This document shows positions 1 through 10,700 of a DNA stretch of 64,000 nucleotides, piece after piece. This stretch comes from Perognathus longimembris pacificus. Its lineage: Eukaryota > Chordata > Mammalia > Rodentia > Heteromyidae. A program made the translations under genes and the position numbers. The notes under the pieces are model-generated. The model was not told the DNA's origin. It saw only the letters and a program-made list of their open reading frames with translations, and made no database searches. The stretch spans positions 2,151,501 to 2,215,500 of the forward strand of contig NC_063171.1 in the NCBI RefSeq assembly GCF_023159225.1, given 5' to 3'. Numbering within the stretch: the first letter of the stretch is position 1; every line of letters starts with the position of its first letter.

Positions 1-899
1 CCTCCCTCTCTCACCACTTAGGAATCTTTTTTTCCAGGACATAAGAGTTTCATTCTGCCAACATATGTAGCAGAAAACACATTTTCAACTTGCAGAAAAT
101 GTGGACTAAGCCTGAATTTTCTGTTGGCTTTACTACAAGGTGGTTTAGCCACTTGTAAAAGAAGCAGCAATTGATAAACAGTATATGCTACCTAACAAAT
201 AGGTAGATTTTATTGAATTTAGTGAGTGGGGTGCTCAGAAATGTTACAAGTTGTGCTTTATTAACACTATTGTGTAACATGTAAATTTGGAAGTGTTACT
301 AGTGTTTGGTTTTTCTTATGTATCAGTTTAATGAGGTTTCTAGTTTCATGGCAAAGGCACAGTGATTCCTGAGGACCCTGAGTGAGAGCATTTTATTTAT
401 GTTTCTGTGGAAGGAATTGCTATGGTTTATACTGAAAAGGCAAGAGGAATTGTATGCAATATAGGAATTATCAAGATTGTTCTAGAGGATACTATAAAAT
501 CTAACTAAAAATAAAGTATCCTTGAAGAAGCAATCATGTAGTCACATAATTATGCAATTTTATCCCTGCTACATTTTTGCTTAAAAATTTGCATTTACAG
601 TTGTACAAACTGAGAGGAAATGTAGCCTCTGGTGCCCAGGCTATGGCCTTCTGAATTTGCAAGGATACTGGAGTAGAGTGTTTCTAATGCTTTATGATTT
701 ATATGGCTTGTCCTAGTACTGAGTTATCATCAATGTACAGTACAGTTCACATCCAAGCACCCCGCTCCTGATTTTACTTGTCTCATTTGCTCTAGTACTA
801 GGTAGTACTAGACATATTCAAAGGCTTATATTTAGTTATCTGACAAAGAGTACCAGACAGTTGTAAAACTTTCTACACATGACACAGACTATGTAACAT
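1..899. other. Unique AT-rich sequence, nothing recognised
   Basis: No open frame of note, no SINE, L1 or LTR hallmark and no tandem repeat is visible. It may hold relics too old to recognise by eye. Confidence 0.5.
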
Positions 900-1110
900 T
901 AGGCTCCTGTAGGTCATGCCTGTAATCCTTGGTATTGAGGAGGCTGAGATCTGAAGATCATGGTTCCAAGTCAAGCCACGCAGTCCATGAGATACTTATC
1001 TTCAATTAATCATCAAAAATCAGAAGTAGCGGTATGGCTCAAGTGGTAGAGTTCTAGCCTTGAGGCAGAATCTTCAGGGACAGCATTTAGGTGTGAGTTC
1101 AAAGAAGGAA
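900..1110 (+). mobile_element. B1/ID composite SINE (7SL-like head plus ID-like part)
   Basis: The start (ATGCCTGTAATCC, then GAGGAGGCTGAGATCTGAAGATCA) is the 7SL/B1-like head. The second part reads ATGGCTCAAGTGGTAGAGTTCTAGCCTT, the ID-like half also seen in the dimeric SINEs of this window. It is diverged, so old. The family is known as non-autonomous and copied by L1. Confidence 0.75.
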
Positions 1111-1165
1111 TAAAGAAGGAAAGAAAATACTGTAACCTCTCTGTACATCAGTTTGATAATAAAAA
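1111..1165 (+). mobile_element. L1 3' terminal scrap
   Basis: The sequence ACTGTAACCTCTCTGTACATCA followed by GATAATAAAAATTTGAGG and an A-run matches the 3' end seen on other L1 pieces here (for example 27110-27140 and 56306-56340). Only the last ~55 bp are present. The A-tail leads directly into the purine microsatellite. Confidence 0.6.
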
Positions 1166-1347
1166 TTTGAGGAAAAAAAAAGAAGGAAAGAAAAGAAAGA
1201 AGGAGAGAAAGAGAGCCAGAGAGAAGAAGAAAGAAAGAGAGAGAGAAAGAAGGAAGCAAGGAAAGAAGGAAGGAAGGAAGGAAGGAAGGAAGGAAGGAAG
1301 GAAGGAAGGAAGGAAGGAAGGAAAGAAGGAAGAAGGGAAGGAAGGAA

Positions 1348-1433
<86 letters not shown>

Positions 1434-1493
1434 GACAAGGGAGGGAGGGAGGGGGATAGAGGGGGAGAGAGGGGGAGAGCGAGAGCGAGAGCA

Positions 1494-1555
<62 letters not shown>
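1166..1555 (+). repeat. 390-bp polypurine microsatellite: (GGAA)n, (GAAA)n, (GA)n
   Basis: An almost unbroken purine strand made of blocks: mixed AGAA/GAGA, then (GGAA)n about 1257-1325, (GAAA)n about 1349-1432, a GGGA-rich stretch, and (GA)n about 1497-1554. It follows an L1 A-tail, the probable seed. Long open frames across it (SLSLSL, SFFLSFFL, KERKKERK) are artefacts of the repeat. Confidence 0.95.
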
Positions 1556-1557
<2 letters not shown>

Positions 1558-1599
1558 GAGTAGAAAAACTAGCATGTAAAGCCTGGATGAACACAATGC

Positions 1600-2015
1600 C
1601 TAAATGCTCTACCTCTTGAGCCATACCTCTAGCACAATATTTGCTGGTATTTTTCTTGTTGTTGTACAATTTACTAGAAATGGAGTCTTGAATTTTGATC
1701 ACCTGGATATCAACCTCCTTAGCCATAGGATAAATACTCAAACTTTATCATGAAACATATGATAAAACACTGTAAAATAATCTGAAAAAAACATTTATTA
1801 ATCTGGTTTATTGAATTTTTCCTACTTTTTTTTTTTTTTTTTTTTGCAGATACTAGAGAGTACGCTCCTGATTCTCTTCTACTGAAGCCAGACCTCATGC
1901 TATGCTTTTTGCTGGTTATTTCAGAGATGGAATCTTGGGGACTCATCCGCCTACACTGGTGTGAATCCTAGCCATCCCCTTCCCAGCCTCCCAAGGAGGC
2001 AGGGTTACAGGTTTG
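1600..2015 (-). mobile_element. Degraded B1/ID-type SINE relics
   Basis: Minus-strand pieces: 1600-1635 (CTCTACCTCTTGAGCCATAC, complement of the ID-like part) and about 1835-2012 (T-run, a loose match to the tail half, then CAGCCTCCCAAGGAGGCAGGGTTACAGG, complement of the B1-like head). Whether this is one disrupted copy or two is unclear. Confidence 0.5.
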
Positions 2016-2640
2016 AATCAACGGTGACCACTAATACACTAATATATTCTTAAAAAAAAAACCCAAAGAGATAAATTCTCTTGTTGTCATCCAAACTAGA
2101 TTCGAAGTTAATTAGAATGTTTTAATGTTAGAATATTCTTGTACTAGAAGTGTTCAGATACTTAAGAATTCAAACAACAAAAAGATAAAATGACGTCTAG
2201 GTTTCATATCCTCAGAAAGAGTAGATGTCAGTCCACAAGAAAGTGTTTTAAAGACTCATTTCTTTCCTCTTGCTTCATCCCTGACTCAGAAAATTGTGCA
2301 TACTAAAAACAGTCAGCCAGCTGTTCTCAAGATAAAAGCAGCTGAACACTGTCTCCTCCTTGTTCTTGCACCATAGCTGATTACTCTGTGTGAGTATGAA
2401 GAGATGGTCAGCTCAAACTCACAGAAATCCAGAGAGAGTCCAGGGCTGCTTTGAAAGATGCTGTTACACATTCAAGAATAAAATCCCAATGTAAGTTCAG
2501 GACTAAGCAAAGCTTTACCTCTTTCCAGAGGGACTGTGGTAGAGAATGCCCACCAACCCCAGGAATTAGAGTAGGAGCATGAGCTCTCCAAGATAAAGAA
2601 TGGTCCAGAAGTCAAGTAGTGGTACACAGAATTAGCTCAT
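2016..2640. other. Unique sequence, nothing recognised
   Basis: No coding or repeat signature is seen apart from a short A-run near 2052. Confidence 0.45.
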
Positions 2641-2654
2641 ATAGTGATCACTTC

Positions 2655-3010
2655 TTCCTTTATTTCTCTTTTCTTTCTTCTCTTTCTTTTCCTCTTGAGT
2701 TTTTTCTCCTTTTCTTTCCTTCTACTTTTCATTCTTTTCCTCTTTTTGCTCTTTTTTCTTTTTCTCTTTCTGTCTTTCTCTCTTGATGTCTCTCTATTTC
2801 TTTCTCTTTCTTTTCCTTCCTCCTTTCCTCCTTCCCTCCCTCCCTCCCTTCCTCCCTGCCTGCTTGCCTGCCTTTCCTTCTTGTCCTGGAGTATAAACTC
2901 AGGGTTTCATGTTTACTTGGTTTTCTTAGTTGACTGGTGCTCCAATATTCAAGCTCAAGTTACAGTCCAGCTTTGGATCTCAGCCTTCTGAGTAGCTTGG
3001 ATCATGGATG
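2655..3010 (-). repeat. Pyrimidine-rich tract (2655-2880) fused to a minus-strand SINE relic (2885-3010)
   Basis: Bases 2655-2880 are almost all C/T, with imperfect CTTT, CTTC and CCTC units ending in CCTCC/TGCC repeats. The following ~125 bp has AACTCAGGGTTTCATG and GATCTCAGCCTTCTGAGTAGCTTGGAT, the complement of the B1/ID SINE. The tract is probably the expanded tail of that element, since a minus-strand tail lies on its left. Confidence 0.6.
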
Positions 3011-3970
3011 TAAGGGAGTCAGTAGGATAAAAATTGAAAAACTTATTATGAAGCTTTTGACAAAATACTCCACCAAAGAAAAAATAGCATTGCAAGGACT
3101 CTAGTAAGAAGCCAAGCACTGAGCTCATCAACTTCAAGAACTAAAATAGTGAGTTATGGTGTTGTTTCTAGATTTGTGACAAGAAGAAATGCTGTCCTGT
3201 CCCTTCCAGCCATATCTCTGCAGCTGTTTCTCTTGCTACTAAAACCAAGGTTTTGTCAATGGAAAGGAAGTTTATGGGTGTTGCTGTATGAAAAACAAAA
3301 CAAACAAATATGCCCCCCCATACACACTCATGCCTGGACATCTCCCCCTTTATTAGACACAGTTATAACTTAAGCACCCTCAGGATGTGAACAGTAAAAA
3401 TAGCAAGCTCTCATTCCTGAAGATGGAAGGGGAAAATGGACTCTCATGGCAAGCATGACAGGAACATTTAGATTATTTTGTCATAATTGTAATACAGTTC
3501 TGAAGATACTTGATAGAACAATAAAAATAAGATTAAGCGATGACCAAAATCCCAGCTCAATGAAGCTTGATGATCCTGCTTCTAAGAACTTATGATGGTT
3601 TTATAATGGGAAGCTAAGGAGCTAAGCAGAACTTGAACATGACGCTAAGAACAAACATGACAGTTTGGAGACAAGCCGCCTTGGATGGTGTGTGATGGAA
3701 TTGTCTCCACTTCAGTACGGTTCATCGGATTTAAGCCACTTTTGCAGAAACAGGCTGCAGGGTCAAATCACTTTCATCTGGGTTTAGCGATGTGGTGATG
3801 CCAGTGCCACTGCGTGTCTGCTAAAAGAAATGTGAAAACAAAAGAAAAGTCTTATAGTCATCATTCACTGATTTTTTTCCACATGAAGTTTAATGAGGTG
3901 CAATTTACATTCAGTTAATATTTCACAATTTTGTTATGACTATGAATTTTGAAGAGGACTATAAGGAAGA
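3011..3970. other. Unique sequence, nothing recognised
   Basis: No element hallmarks or credible exon were found. Confidence 0.4.
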
Positions 3971-3977
3971 TATACAT

Positions 3978-4113
3978 TCCTTCTTTTTACTTCCTTTTCT
4001 CCTCCTCCTTCTCCTCCATTTTCCTCTTCCTTTTTACCTTTTCCTCCATCCTCTCTACTCCTTCCCCTCTCTTCTTCTTTCTTCCTCCTCTTTACTTCCC
4101 TTCTTCTTTGATA
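3978..4113 (+). repeat. Pyrimidine-rich low-complexity tract
   Basis: An imperfect CTCCTT/TTCC tract. Leucine/serine/phenylalanine-rich frames over it come from its base composition. Confidence 0.8.
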
Positions 4114-4734
4114 CAGGACCTCATCCATACTAAGCAGGCATGGTCACTGACCTGCCCCATCACTTCTAAACTCCCTCATCCACCTAGAGACTAATCCCCT
4201 TCCACACTCCTTACCCATGGAATATACTGGGATAATGTTAAAGGAGCCCTTATTAGAGCAAACACTATGATGTTTGGATTTTCAGCCTCCAAAATGTGAG
4301 TTAAATAAACCTCTTTTCTAAGTCTTTCCATTTCCTTACAAATGGGGTGATGTCATTCTTTCTTATGGAAACATAGAACTTCATCACATTTTCTTGATCC
4401 ATTCATCTATTGAAGGATATCTATCTGGGTTAGTTCCATAGCTTAGCTATGGTAAATAATGCCAGACCCAAAGAAACATAGGCTCCATGGTTTCCTCCAC
4501 TTATAACTATATGTCCAGGATAGTCCTAGCACAGGATCACGATAGTTCAGTAACTATGTACATATGGCCATATAAAATGATGCTAATTGAAATGAACTCC
4601 AAGATATGGACAAAAGAGGAGATTTTTTGTGTGTGCTTTTTTAAATGTACTGTGTGAAGTTATTTCCTTTTCTTTTATTTTCCCCCTTTGGTTTATCCCC
4701 TTTTGTCATTGTTTTTTATTTTGGTATCTTGTGT

Positions 4735-4812
4735 CATATATATGTATATATTTATATATCTATGTGCATATATATGTGTGTATATTTGTATATATATACA
4801 TATGTATGTTTA
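4735..4812 (+). repeat. TA/TATG-rich simple repeat
   Basis: An imperfect (TATG/TATA)n stretch inside the L1 3' UTR. Confidence 0.7.
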
Positions 4813-4978
4813 TCTGATTAGGGGAAAGGGAATAATAAAATGGTGAGACAAAGGACAAAAGGAGACTCAATGCAGCAGTGATACCCACAAGACACTATGT
4901 TGGAAATTTACAACTTGACGGGAAAGGAGGTGGACAGGAACATGTGTTGGGGAGAGTGGAAGAAAAACAATGGAGAAG

Positions 4979-5787
4979 TGTGGGAGAATAACTTCTCTGA
5001 CCAGTGGAAAACTTAGCCTCCACACAGAAGTTCTGATGCCTTATTAGCAAACTAATAGGCCTTGGGGAAAAATCTCCATTAAGGATCTCCTGTGTTTGAT
5101 GGCCAAAGGAAGCCACCTTTGTCATGAGATTTCCCCCCACTGTACAGAGACTCCATGGGGAGACTTGCTTGATCAGTTGCCTTTAGCGAAAGCTTTTCAC
5201 TGTAGATAGGGAAGTCTTTTCACAGTAAATAGAGAAGTCATGGTCAAAGAGGAAATAGTAGCTAGGTGGTAATTAGAGTTCTGCCTTGACTAGCTTTTTT
5301 TTGGGGGGGGGCCAGTCCTGGGCCTTGGACTCAGGGCCTGAGCACAGTCCCTGGCTTCTTCCCGCTCAAGGCTAGCACTCTGCCACTTGAGCCACAGCGC
5401 TGCTTCTGGCCGTTTTCTGTATATGTGGTGCTGGGGAATCGAACCTAGGGCCTCGTGTATCCGAGGCAGGCACTCTTGCCACTAGGCTATATCCCCAGCC
5501 CTTGACTAGCTTTTAATCCCTTGTTTTGATATCAACAATCTTTGTAATAACCACCATTTATATGTAATAGGAAAAGTTTTGTATTAGTTTCCTCCCTTGC
5601 AGTAGCAACATCCTCAACTTTTGTGTTTGAAAAGGTTATCATGCTGTAATAATTTTTACCCTTGAAGTTGTGAATAGATTTCTAACCCTATATAAACCCT
5701 GGCCCTCCTGAAATAAAATGTGCCTTGGTCCACTCGCCTCTACATCCCCCATGTCCTGACTACAGTTGCAGTTACTTGGGTCCAACA
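4979..5787 (+). mobile_element. Solo LTR with 6-bp target duplication, inserted in an L1 3' UTR
   Basis: The element starts TGTGGGAGAA and ends GGTCCAACA, giving TG...CA ends with a short imperfect inverted repeat. It is flanked by GAGAAG on both sides (4973-4978 and 5788-5793). A TATA-like CTATATAAACC near 5690 and GAAATAAAATG near 5710 are in the right order for promoter and poly(A) signal on the plus strand. Without the SINE inside it the LTR is about 595 bp. The 6-bp duplication suggests a class II (betaretrovirus-like) family; no internal genes are present. Confidence 0.8.
5299..5500 (-). mobile_element. IDL-Geo-type dimeric SINE
   Basis: Minus-strand copy: T/G-rich tail on the left, GCCAGTCCTGGGCCTTGGAC, the right monomer, then the ID-like monomer ending in CTATATCCCCAGCC. 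It has a perfect 14-bp target duplication, CTTGACTAGCTTTT, at 5285-5298 and 5501-5514. It sits inside the solo LTR and is the youngest layer of this nest. Confidence 0.9.
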
Positions 5788-5927
5788 GAGAAGGTAACAA
5801 TGTTGAACAAATTATGTTCTCATTACCTTATTTATGTAAGTATAACCCCTCTGTAATCACCTTTACAATAAAATTAAATTAAACTAAAAAAAAGCCTAAA
5901 GCAAAATAAGAAATGAACCTATTTTCT

Positions 5928-6380
5928 TTATAGTTATGTAGGTTCATGTGTTTTGTCATAGTAATAGATAGAAAAAACTGACACAGTGGCTGCACCCTTT
6001 TGCATTACCACTTGGAATGAATGAAAGCTTCAGTTGCCTAATGTGCTGGTGAACATTTGATGTGGCTAGATTCCTTTTTGTTAAATTATAAGACAAGGAG
6101 AAACATAACTACCTAAGTGTGTAATTGTACCCATTTTCACTTTTAGTTTTCCAATTTCTCAGGACTAATAAGATTTCTTTAATGTGCTTTTTAAAACAAA
6201 ATCAATTTACTTCATTAGGATATTCGATTATGCTATCCTTGTTGTTACTTTCTTATTTAGTTTTAAGAATTCTTTGTGTTGTTAGGATACAAATAGATTT
6301 GGGTAAGTGTTTTATCATGGTCTGTGGCTTGTCTTTTCAAAACTAGAAATTTTTACTTTGATGGAATCCTGTAAGTTTTC
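5928..6380. other. Unique sequence, nothing recognised
   Basis: AT-rich with no repeat hallmark. Confidence 0.4.
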
Positions 6381-6384
6381 ACAT

Positions 6385-6565
6385 ATTTCCCCAGGGCCAG
6401 CCTCAGACCCACACTTCTGTACTAGCTGATAGCTGTGACTGGACCAACCTACTGGGTAAGATTTGATCCTGCTTGTTTCCCTGGTTGGCCTCAAAACTGT
6501 AATTTTCCAAAACTCTGCCTCTGGAGATATATTCAAGTGGATATAAGCCACCACACTGATCCCTT
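6385..6565 (-). mobile_element. Very degraded minus-strand SINE-like relic
   Basis: Scattered matches to the complement of the B1/ID composite (TTGGCCTCAAAACTGTAATT, then AAGCCACCACACTGATCCC). It is too diverged to classify firmly. Confidence 0.35.
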
Positions 6566-6639
6566 AAAACTCAGTTACTTGTAAATCATTATCCAATTAT
6601 TCCAAATATTTATTGGAAATACTAATTTATTTTTAATTT

Positions 6640-6705
6640 TGGAATCATATGTATATGTGTGTGTATGTGTGTATACATACATATGTACATATACATATAT
6701 TAGGA
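6640..6705 (+). repeat. TATG/TACA-rich simple repeat
   Basis: Imperfect GTGTATGTGTG and ACATACATATGTACATATACAT units. Confidence 0.7.
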
Positions 6706-6799
6706 ATCCTTACTGAGTTCCATTGTTATAATTGCTCTCTATTTTACTTGCCTGTCCTAATTGATGTAGGTTCAGACATAGGCTTCACAAGTTAGATAC

Positions 6800-7292
6800 T
6801 ATAAGTCTTCCAACTTTGATTTTATTCACTTTGGAATGGGAGGGAATATTCCATTTTTATTGCCCATGTAAACTTCATAATCAGCTTTTATTGGATCTTC
6901 ACATCAATAGAAAAAGGGTTTTGGCATTTTATTGTGCTTGTCCCAATTATCCTGAACATTGTTGAAGAAAAGTAGCTTAACAATATTGATTCCCCCAATT
7001 CATGAGCAATGTTTCATACTTCTCAGCTTCTAAATCTCGTACATATTGTATGAAATTTAGAACAAAATATTTCATAGTGTGGGGTTATTATAAAAGGTTT
7101 TACTTGATTTAATTTGTTTCTGATTTCTCATTGCTAGTATATTGAAAAAAATTGATTTTTATATATTGACTTTCCCTTTAATAAACTTGCTAAGTTCACC
7201 ATTTGGCTCTAATTACTGTTTTATAGATTCTCTAGGATTTTGGATTCAGGTCCTTATGTCATTTGGGCATCTTTTTCCAAACTAAATGCCTT
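6800..7292 (-). mobile_element. Ancient L1 ORF2 relic, left part
   Basis: The plus strand resembles the complement of an L1 reverse transcriptase region (tracts such as TTGATTCCCCCAATTCATGAGCAATG and CTTTCCCTTTAATAAACTTGC). It is interrupted at 7293 by a full-length younger L1 and resumes at 14358. No frame remains open. The assignment rests on a general likeness to old mammalian L1. Confidence 0.55.
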
Positions 7293-7307
7293 CTATTTCT
7301 TGTTCTT
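7293..7307. repeat. Target site duplication, left copy of the full-length L1
   Basis: CTATTTCTTGTTCTT here and CTATTTATTGTTCTT at 14343-14357 match at 14 of 15 positions. This defines the L1 edges as 7308 and 14342. Confidence 0.85.
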
Positions 7308-7768
7308 TTTTTGTAATTTATTTATTAAGTAAACACAAATTTTTAATAAAGTGTTGTGCAAAAAGGGTAGTTACATAGTAGGGCAGTGTGTGCATTTCTT
7401 GTGATATCTTACACCCTGTTTTTCTTTCCCTTCCTTAGCTAGGTCAGGTAGACATATATACAATACACAATGTACCAAACATATACAGGAGCCACGTGGC
7501 CTACGCCCAAGAAAATTCGCCTAGAGCTTTAAATGTAATGTCGATATTAGACAATATGTCGACAGTAGTCTTATACGAATGTACATACATAGCTTTTGAG
7601 CTATTGTATTCCACTGAGAGGTCAATTTTTGACCTTTATATGTTGAGTAGTTGTTTGGTTTTATTTACATAATGTTGGGTCGCTGCTCCAATCCTGTGGG
7701 AAATACCATTTGACAAGCAGTTTTTGGTTTCACAGACCTGGCCTCTACTGTCTCTCCATCACCCCTTC
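7308..7768 (-). other. L1 3' UTR
   Basis: The sequence between the ORF2 stop and the A-rich end. Its terminal part (GAAATGCACACACTGCC on the minus strand) is a diverged relative of the 3' ends of the other L1 pieces here (GAAATGTACCCACTGCC near 56275), so at least two L1 sublineages are represented in the window. Confidence 0.75.
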
Positions 7769-10700
7769 TTAACAGTCATATATCAGGGAGATCATGTCCC
7801 TTTGTTTTCTGTGTTCTAGGCTTGTCTTGCTCAACATTATTTGTTCAAGATCTGACCATTTCCCTGCGAATAACAATAGTTCACCATTCCTAATCACGAT
7901 ATAGTATTCCATTGTGTATAGGTACCATATTTTTTTGATCCATTCATCTGTGGAGGGGCATCTGGGTTGTTTCCATATTTTGGCTATTGTGAATTGTGCA
8001 ACAATAAACATGGAAGTGCAAATGTCTTTTTGATATCTTGGGATCTGCTGTTCAGGATAGATGCCTAGAAGTGGTATGGCTGGGTCATAGGGTAGGTCTA
8101 TGTTGAGCTTTTTGAGAAACCTCCATACTGTTCTCCAAAGTGGTTGTACTAATTTGCACTCCCACCAACAATGGAGAAGGGTTCCTCTTTCCCCACATCC
8201 CCTCCAGCATTTGTTGTTACCTGATTTCAGAGTATAGGCTATTCTAACTGGAGTGAGGTGGTATCTCAGGGTTGTTTTTATTTGCATTTCCTTTACTACC
8301 AGGGATGTTGAACATTTCCTCATATGTTTCTTTGCCATTTTTATCTCTTCTCTTATGAAGTCTCTCTTTAGCTCCTTTGCCCATTTCCTAATTGGATTAT
8401 TGGGCTTGGAGGGGCTTAGTTTTTTAAGTTCTCTGTAGATGACAGATATCAGGCCTTTGTCTGTTGCTGTGCTGGGAAAGATCCTTTCCCATATGGTTGG
8501 CTGTCTTTCTAGTTTGGTGGCTATGTCCTTAGCTGTGCAGAAACTTTTTAATTTGTAGTAGTCCCATTTGTAGAGTCTCTCCCCTATTTGTTGTGCCCCT
8601 GGGACTATATTCAGGAAGTTCCTTCCTGTGCCTATAAGTTCTAGCGTCTTTCCTACTCTGTCCTTCAGTAGTTTCAAGGATTCAGGTATGATATTGAGGT
8701 CCTTGATCCATTTTGAGTTGATCTTGGTGCATGGTGATAGGCTTGGGTCTACTTTGAGTTTTCTGCATATGGCTGCCCAGTTCTCCCAGCACCAGTAGTT
8801 GAAGAGGCTATGTTTATTCCATTGTATGTTTTAGCTCCTTTGTCGAATATCAGTTGGCTATAAGAGTGCAGTTTTATTTCTGGGTCTTCAATTCTAATCC
8901 ATTGGTCTTCCAATCAGTTTTTATACCAATACCATGCTGTTTTTGTTATGATGGCCTTGTAGTAGAGCTTGAAGTCTGGTATTGTGATACCTCCTGCACT
9001 GCTTTTTTTGCCTAGATTTGCATTGGCTATTCTAGGTTTTTTGCTGTTCCATATGAATTTATGGATTGGTTTCTCTATTTCAGTGAAGAATGTAACTGGG
9101 ATTTTGATAGGTATTGCATTGAATTTGTATAACAATTTGGGCAATATGGCCATTTTCACTATATTGATTCTTCCTACCCATGAGCATGGGAGGTCTTTCC
9201 ATCTCCTTGTGTCTTCTTTGATTTCCCTTACTAGATTTTTATAGTTCTCATTAAATAGGTCCATCATGTCCTTGGTTAGGTTGATCCCTAGGTACTTTAT
9301 TCCTTTTTCGGCTACTGTAAATGGAATTGTTTCCATAATTTCCTTTTCTGTTTGTACATTGCTGGTGTACAGAAAAGCTGCTGGCTTTTGTGGATTGATT
9401 TTGTATCCTGCTACTTTGCCAAAATGGTTTATTAGGTGTAGGAGTTTGGGGACTGAGTTTTTTGAGTCCTTCCGAGATAAGATCATGTCATCTGCGATTA
9501 GGGATAACTTGATTTTTTCCTTGCTGATGTGGATCCCTTTGATGTCCTCCTCTTGCTTTATTGCTATGGCTAGGGATTCTAGCACTATGTTGAACAGAAG
9601 TGGGGAGAGTGGGCATCCTTGTCTTGTTCCTGAGTTTAGGGGGAATGGTTTAAGTTTCTCTCCATTTAATATGATGTTAGCAGTTGGTTTGCTGTATATG
9701 GCTTTTATTGTTTTGAGGAATGTTCCATCCATTCCTGTTCTCTCCAAAGCTTTTAATAAGTACGGATGTTGTATTTTGTCAAAGGCTTTTTGGGCATCGA
9801 ATGAGATAACAATGTGATTCTTAATTTTAGTTCTGTTTATATGGTGAATTACCTTGATTGATTTATGGCTGTTGAACTATCTTTGTGACTGTGGGATGAA
9901 GCCTACTTGGTCATGATGTATAATTTTCTTGATCAGTTTCTGGATCCTGTTAGCTAATATTTTATTGAGGAGCTTTGCATCTGTGTTCATTAGTGATATT
10001 GGTCTGTAGTTCTCCTTTTTTGTTGGGTCTTTGCCTGGTTTGGGAATGAGTTTGATATTAGCTTCATAGAATGAGTTTGGGATTTCTCCCTCTGTTTCTA
10101 TTTCACGGAAGAGTTTGAGGAGTATTGGTATTAGCTCCTCACTAAAGATTTTATAGAATTCATTGCTGAATCCATCTGAGCCTGGGCTTTTCTTTGTTGG
10201 GAGGTTCTTGATTACCCCCTGTATCTCGCTATAAGTTATTGGTTTATTTAGTTGATTTATTTCTTCTTGTTTCAGTTTGGGCAGTTTATACTTCTCTAAG
10301 AATTGATCCATTTCTGTAAAATTATTGTTTTTTAGTGAGTAGAGGTTCTGGAAAGAGTTCCTTGTGATTGTTTGAATATCGTGTGTACTTGTAATTTTTC
10401 CGGTGGAGTGCCTGATTTTACGTATATGAGTCTCTTCTCTTCTTTTTTTTTTGTAAGTCTTCGAGGGGTCTGTCAATTTTATTTATTTTCTCAAAGAACC
10501 AGCTTTTATTCTTATTTATTTGTTGAATGGTCTTTCTATTTTCAATCAGATTTATCTCTTCTTTAATCATTGTGATCTCTCTCCTCCTAGTCATTTTAGA
10601 TTCGATCATTTCTTGTTTCTCCAGTTGTTTTAGTTTCATCGTGAGGTTATTCACCTGCTCTGCTTCCATTCTTTTAATGATCTTGCCCCTTAGTACTGCC

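Larger units (their letters stand above)
4320..5910 (+). mobile_element. Twin-primed (5'-inverted) L1 fragment carrying a solo LTR
   Basis: Bases 4320 to about 4461 are the end of L1 ORF2 on the minus strand. From about 4462 the same L1 continues on the plus strand (CAGACCCAAAGAAACATAGG onward) into its 3' UTR. The 3' UTR is split by an LTR (4979-5787), resumes at GGTAACAATG and ends with CCTCTGTAATCACC and an A-rich tail. The ends carry a 17-bp duplication with 2 mismatches (4303-4319 and 5911-5927). A minus 5' part joined to a plus 3' part is the signature of L1 twin priming. Confidence 0.85.

Noticed and set aside
1099..1741. Long Ser/Leu-rich and Lys/Glu/Arg-rich open frames on both strands
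   Set aside because: They are translations of the purine microsatellite.
2644..2991. Plus-strand frame of 115 codons rich in Leu, Phe and Ser, resembling membrane segments
   Set aside because: Pyrimidine-rich low-complexity sequence gives hydrophobic residues by composition; no gene support.
9266..9817. 183-codon plus-strand frame
   Set aside because: Antisense shadow of the L1 reverse transcriptase region.
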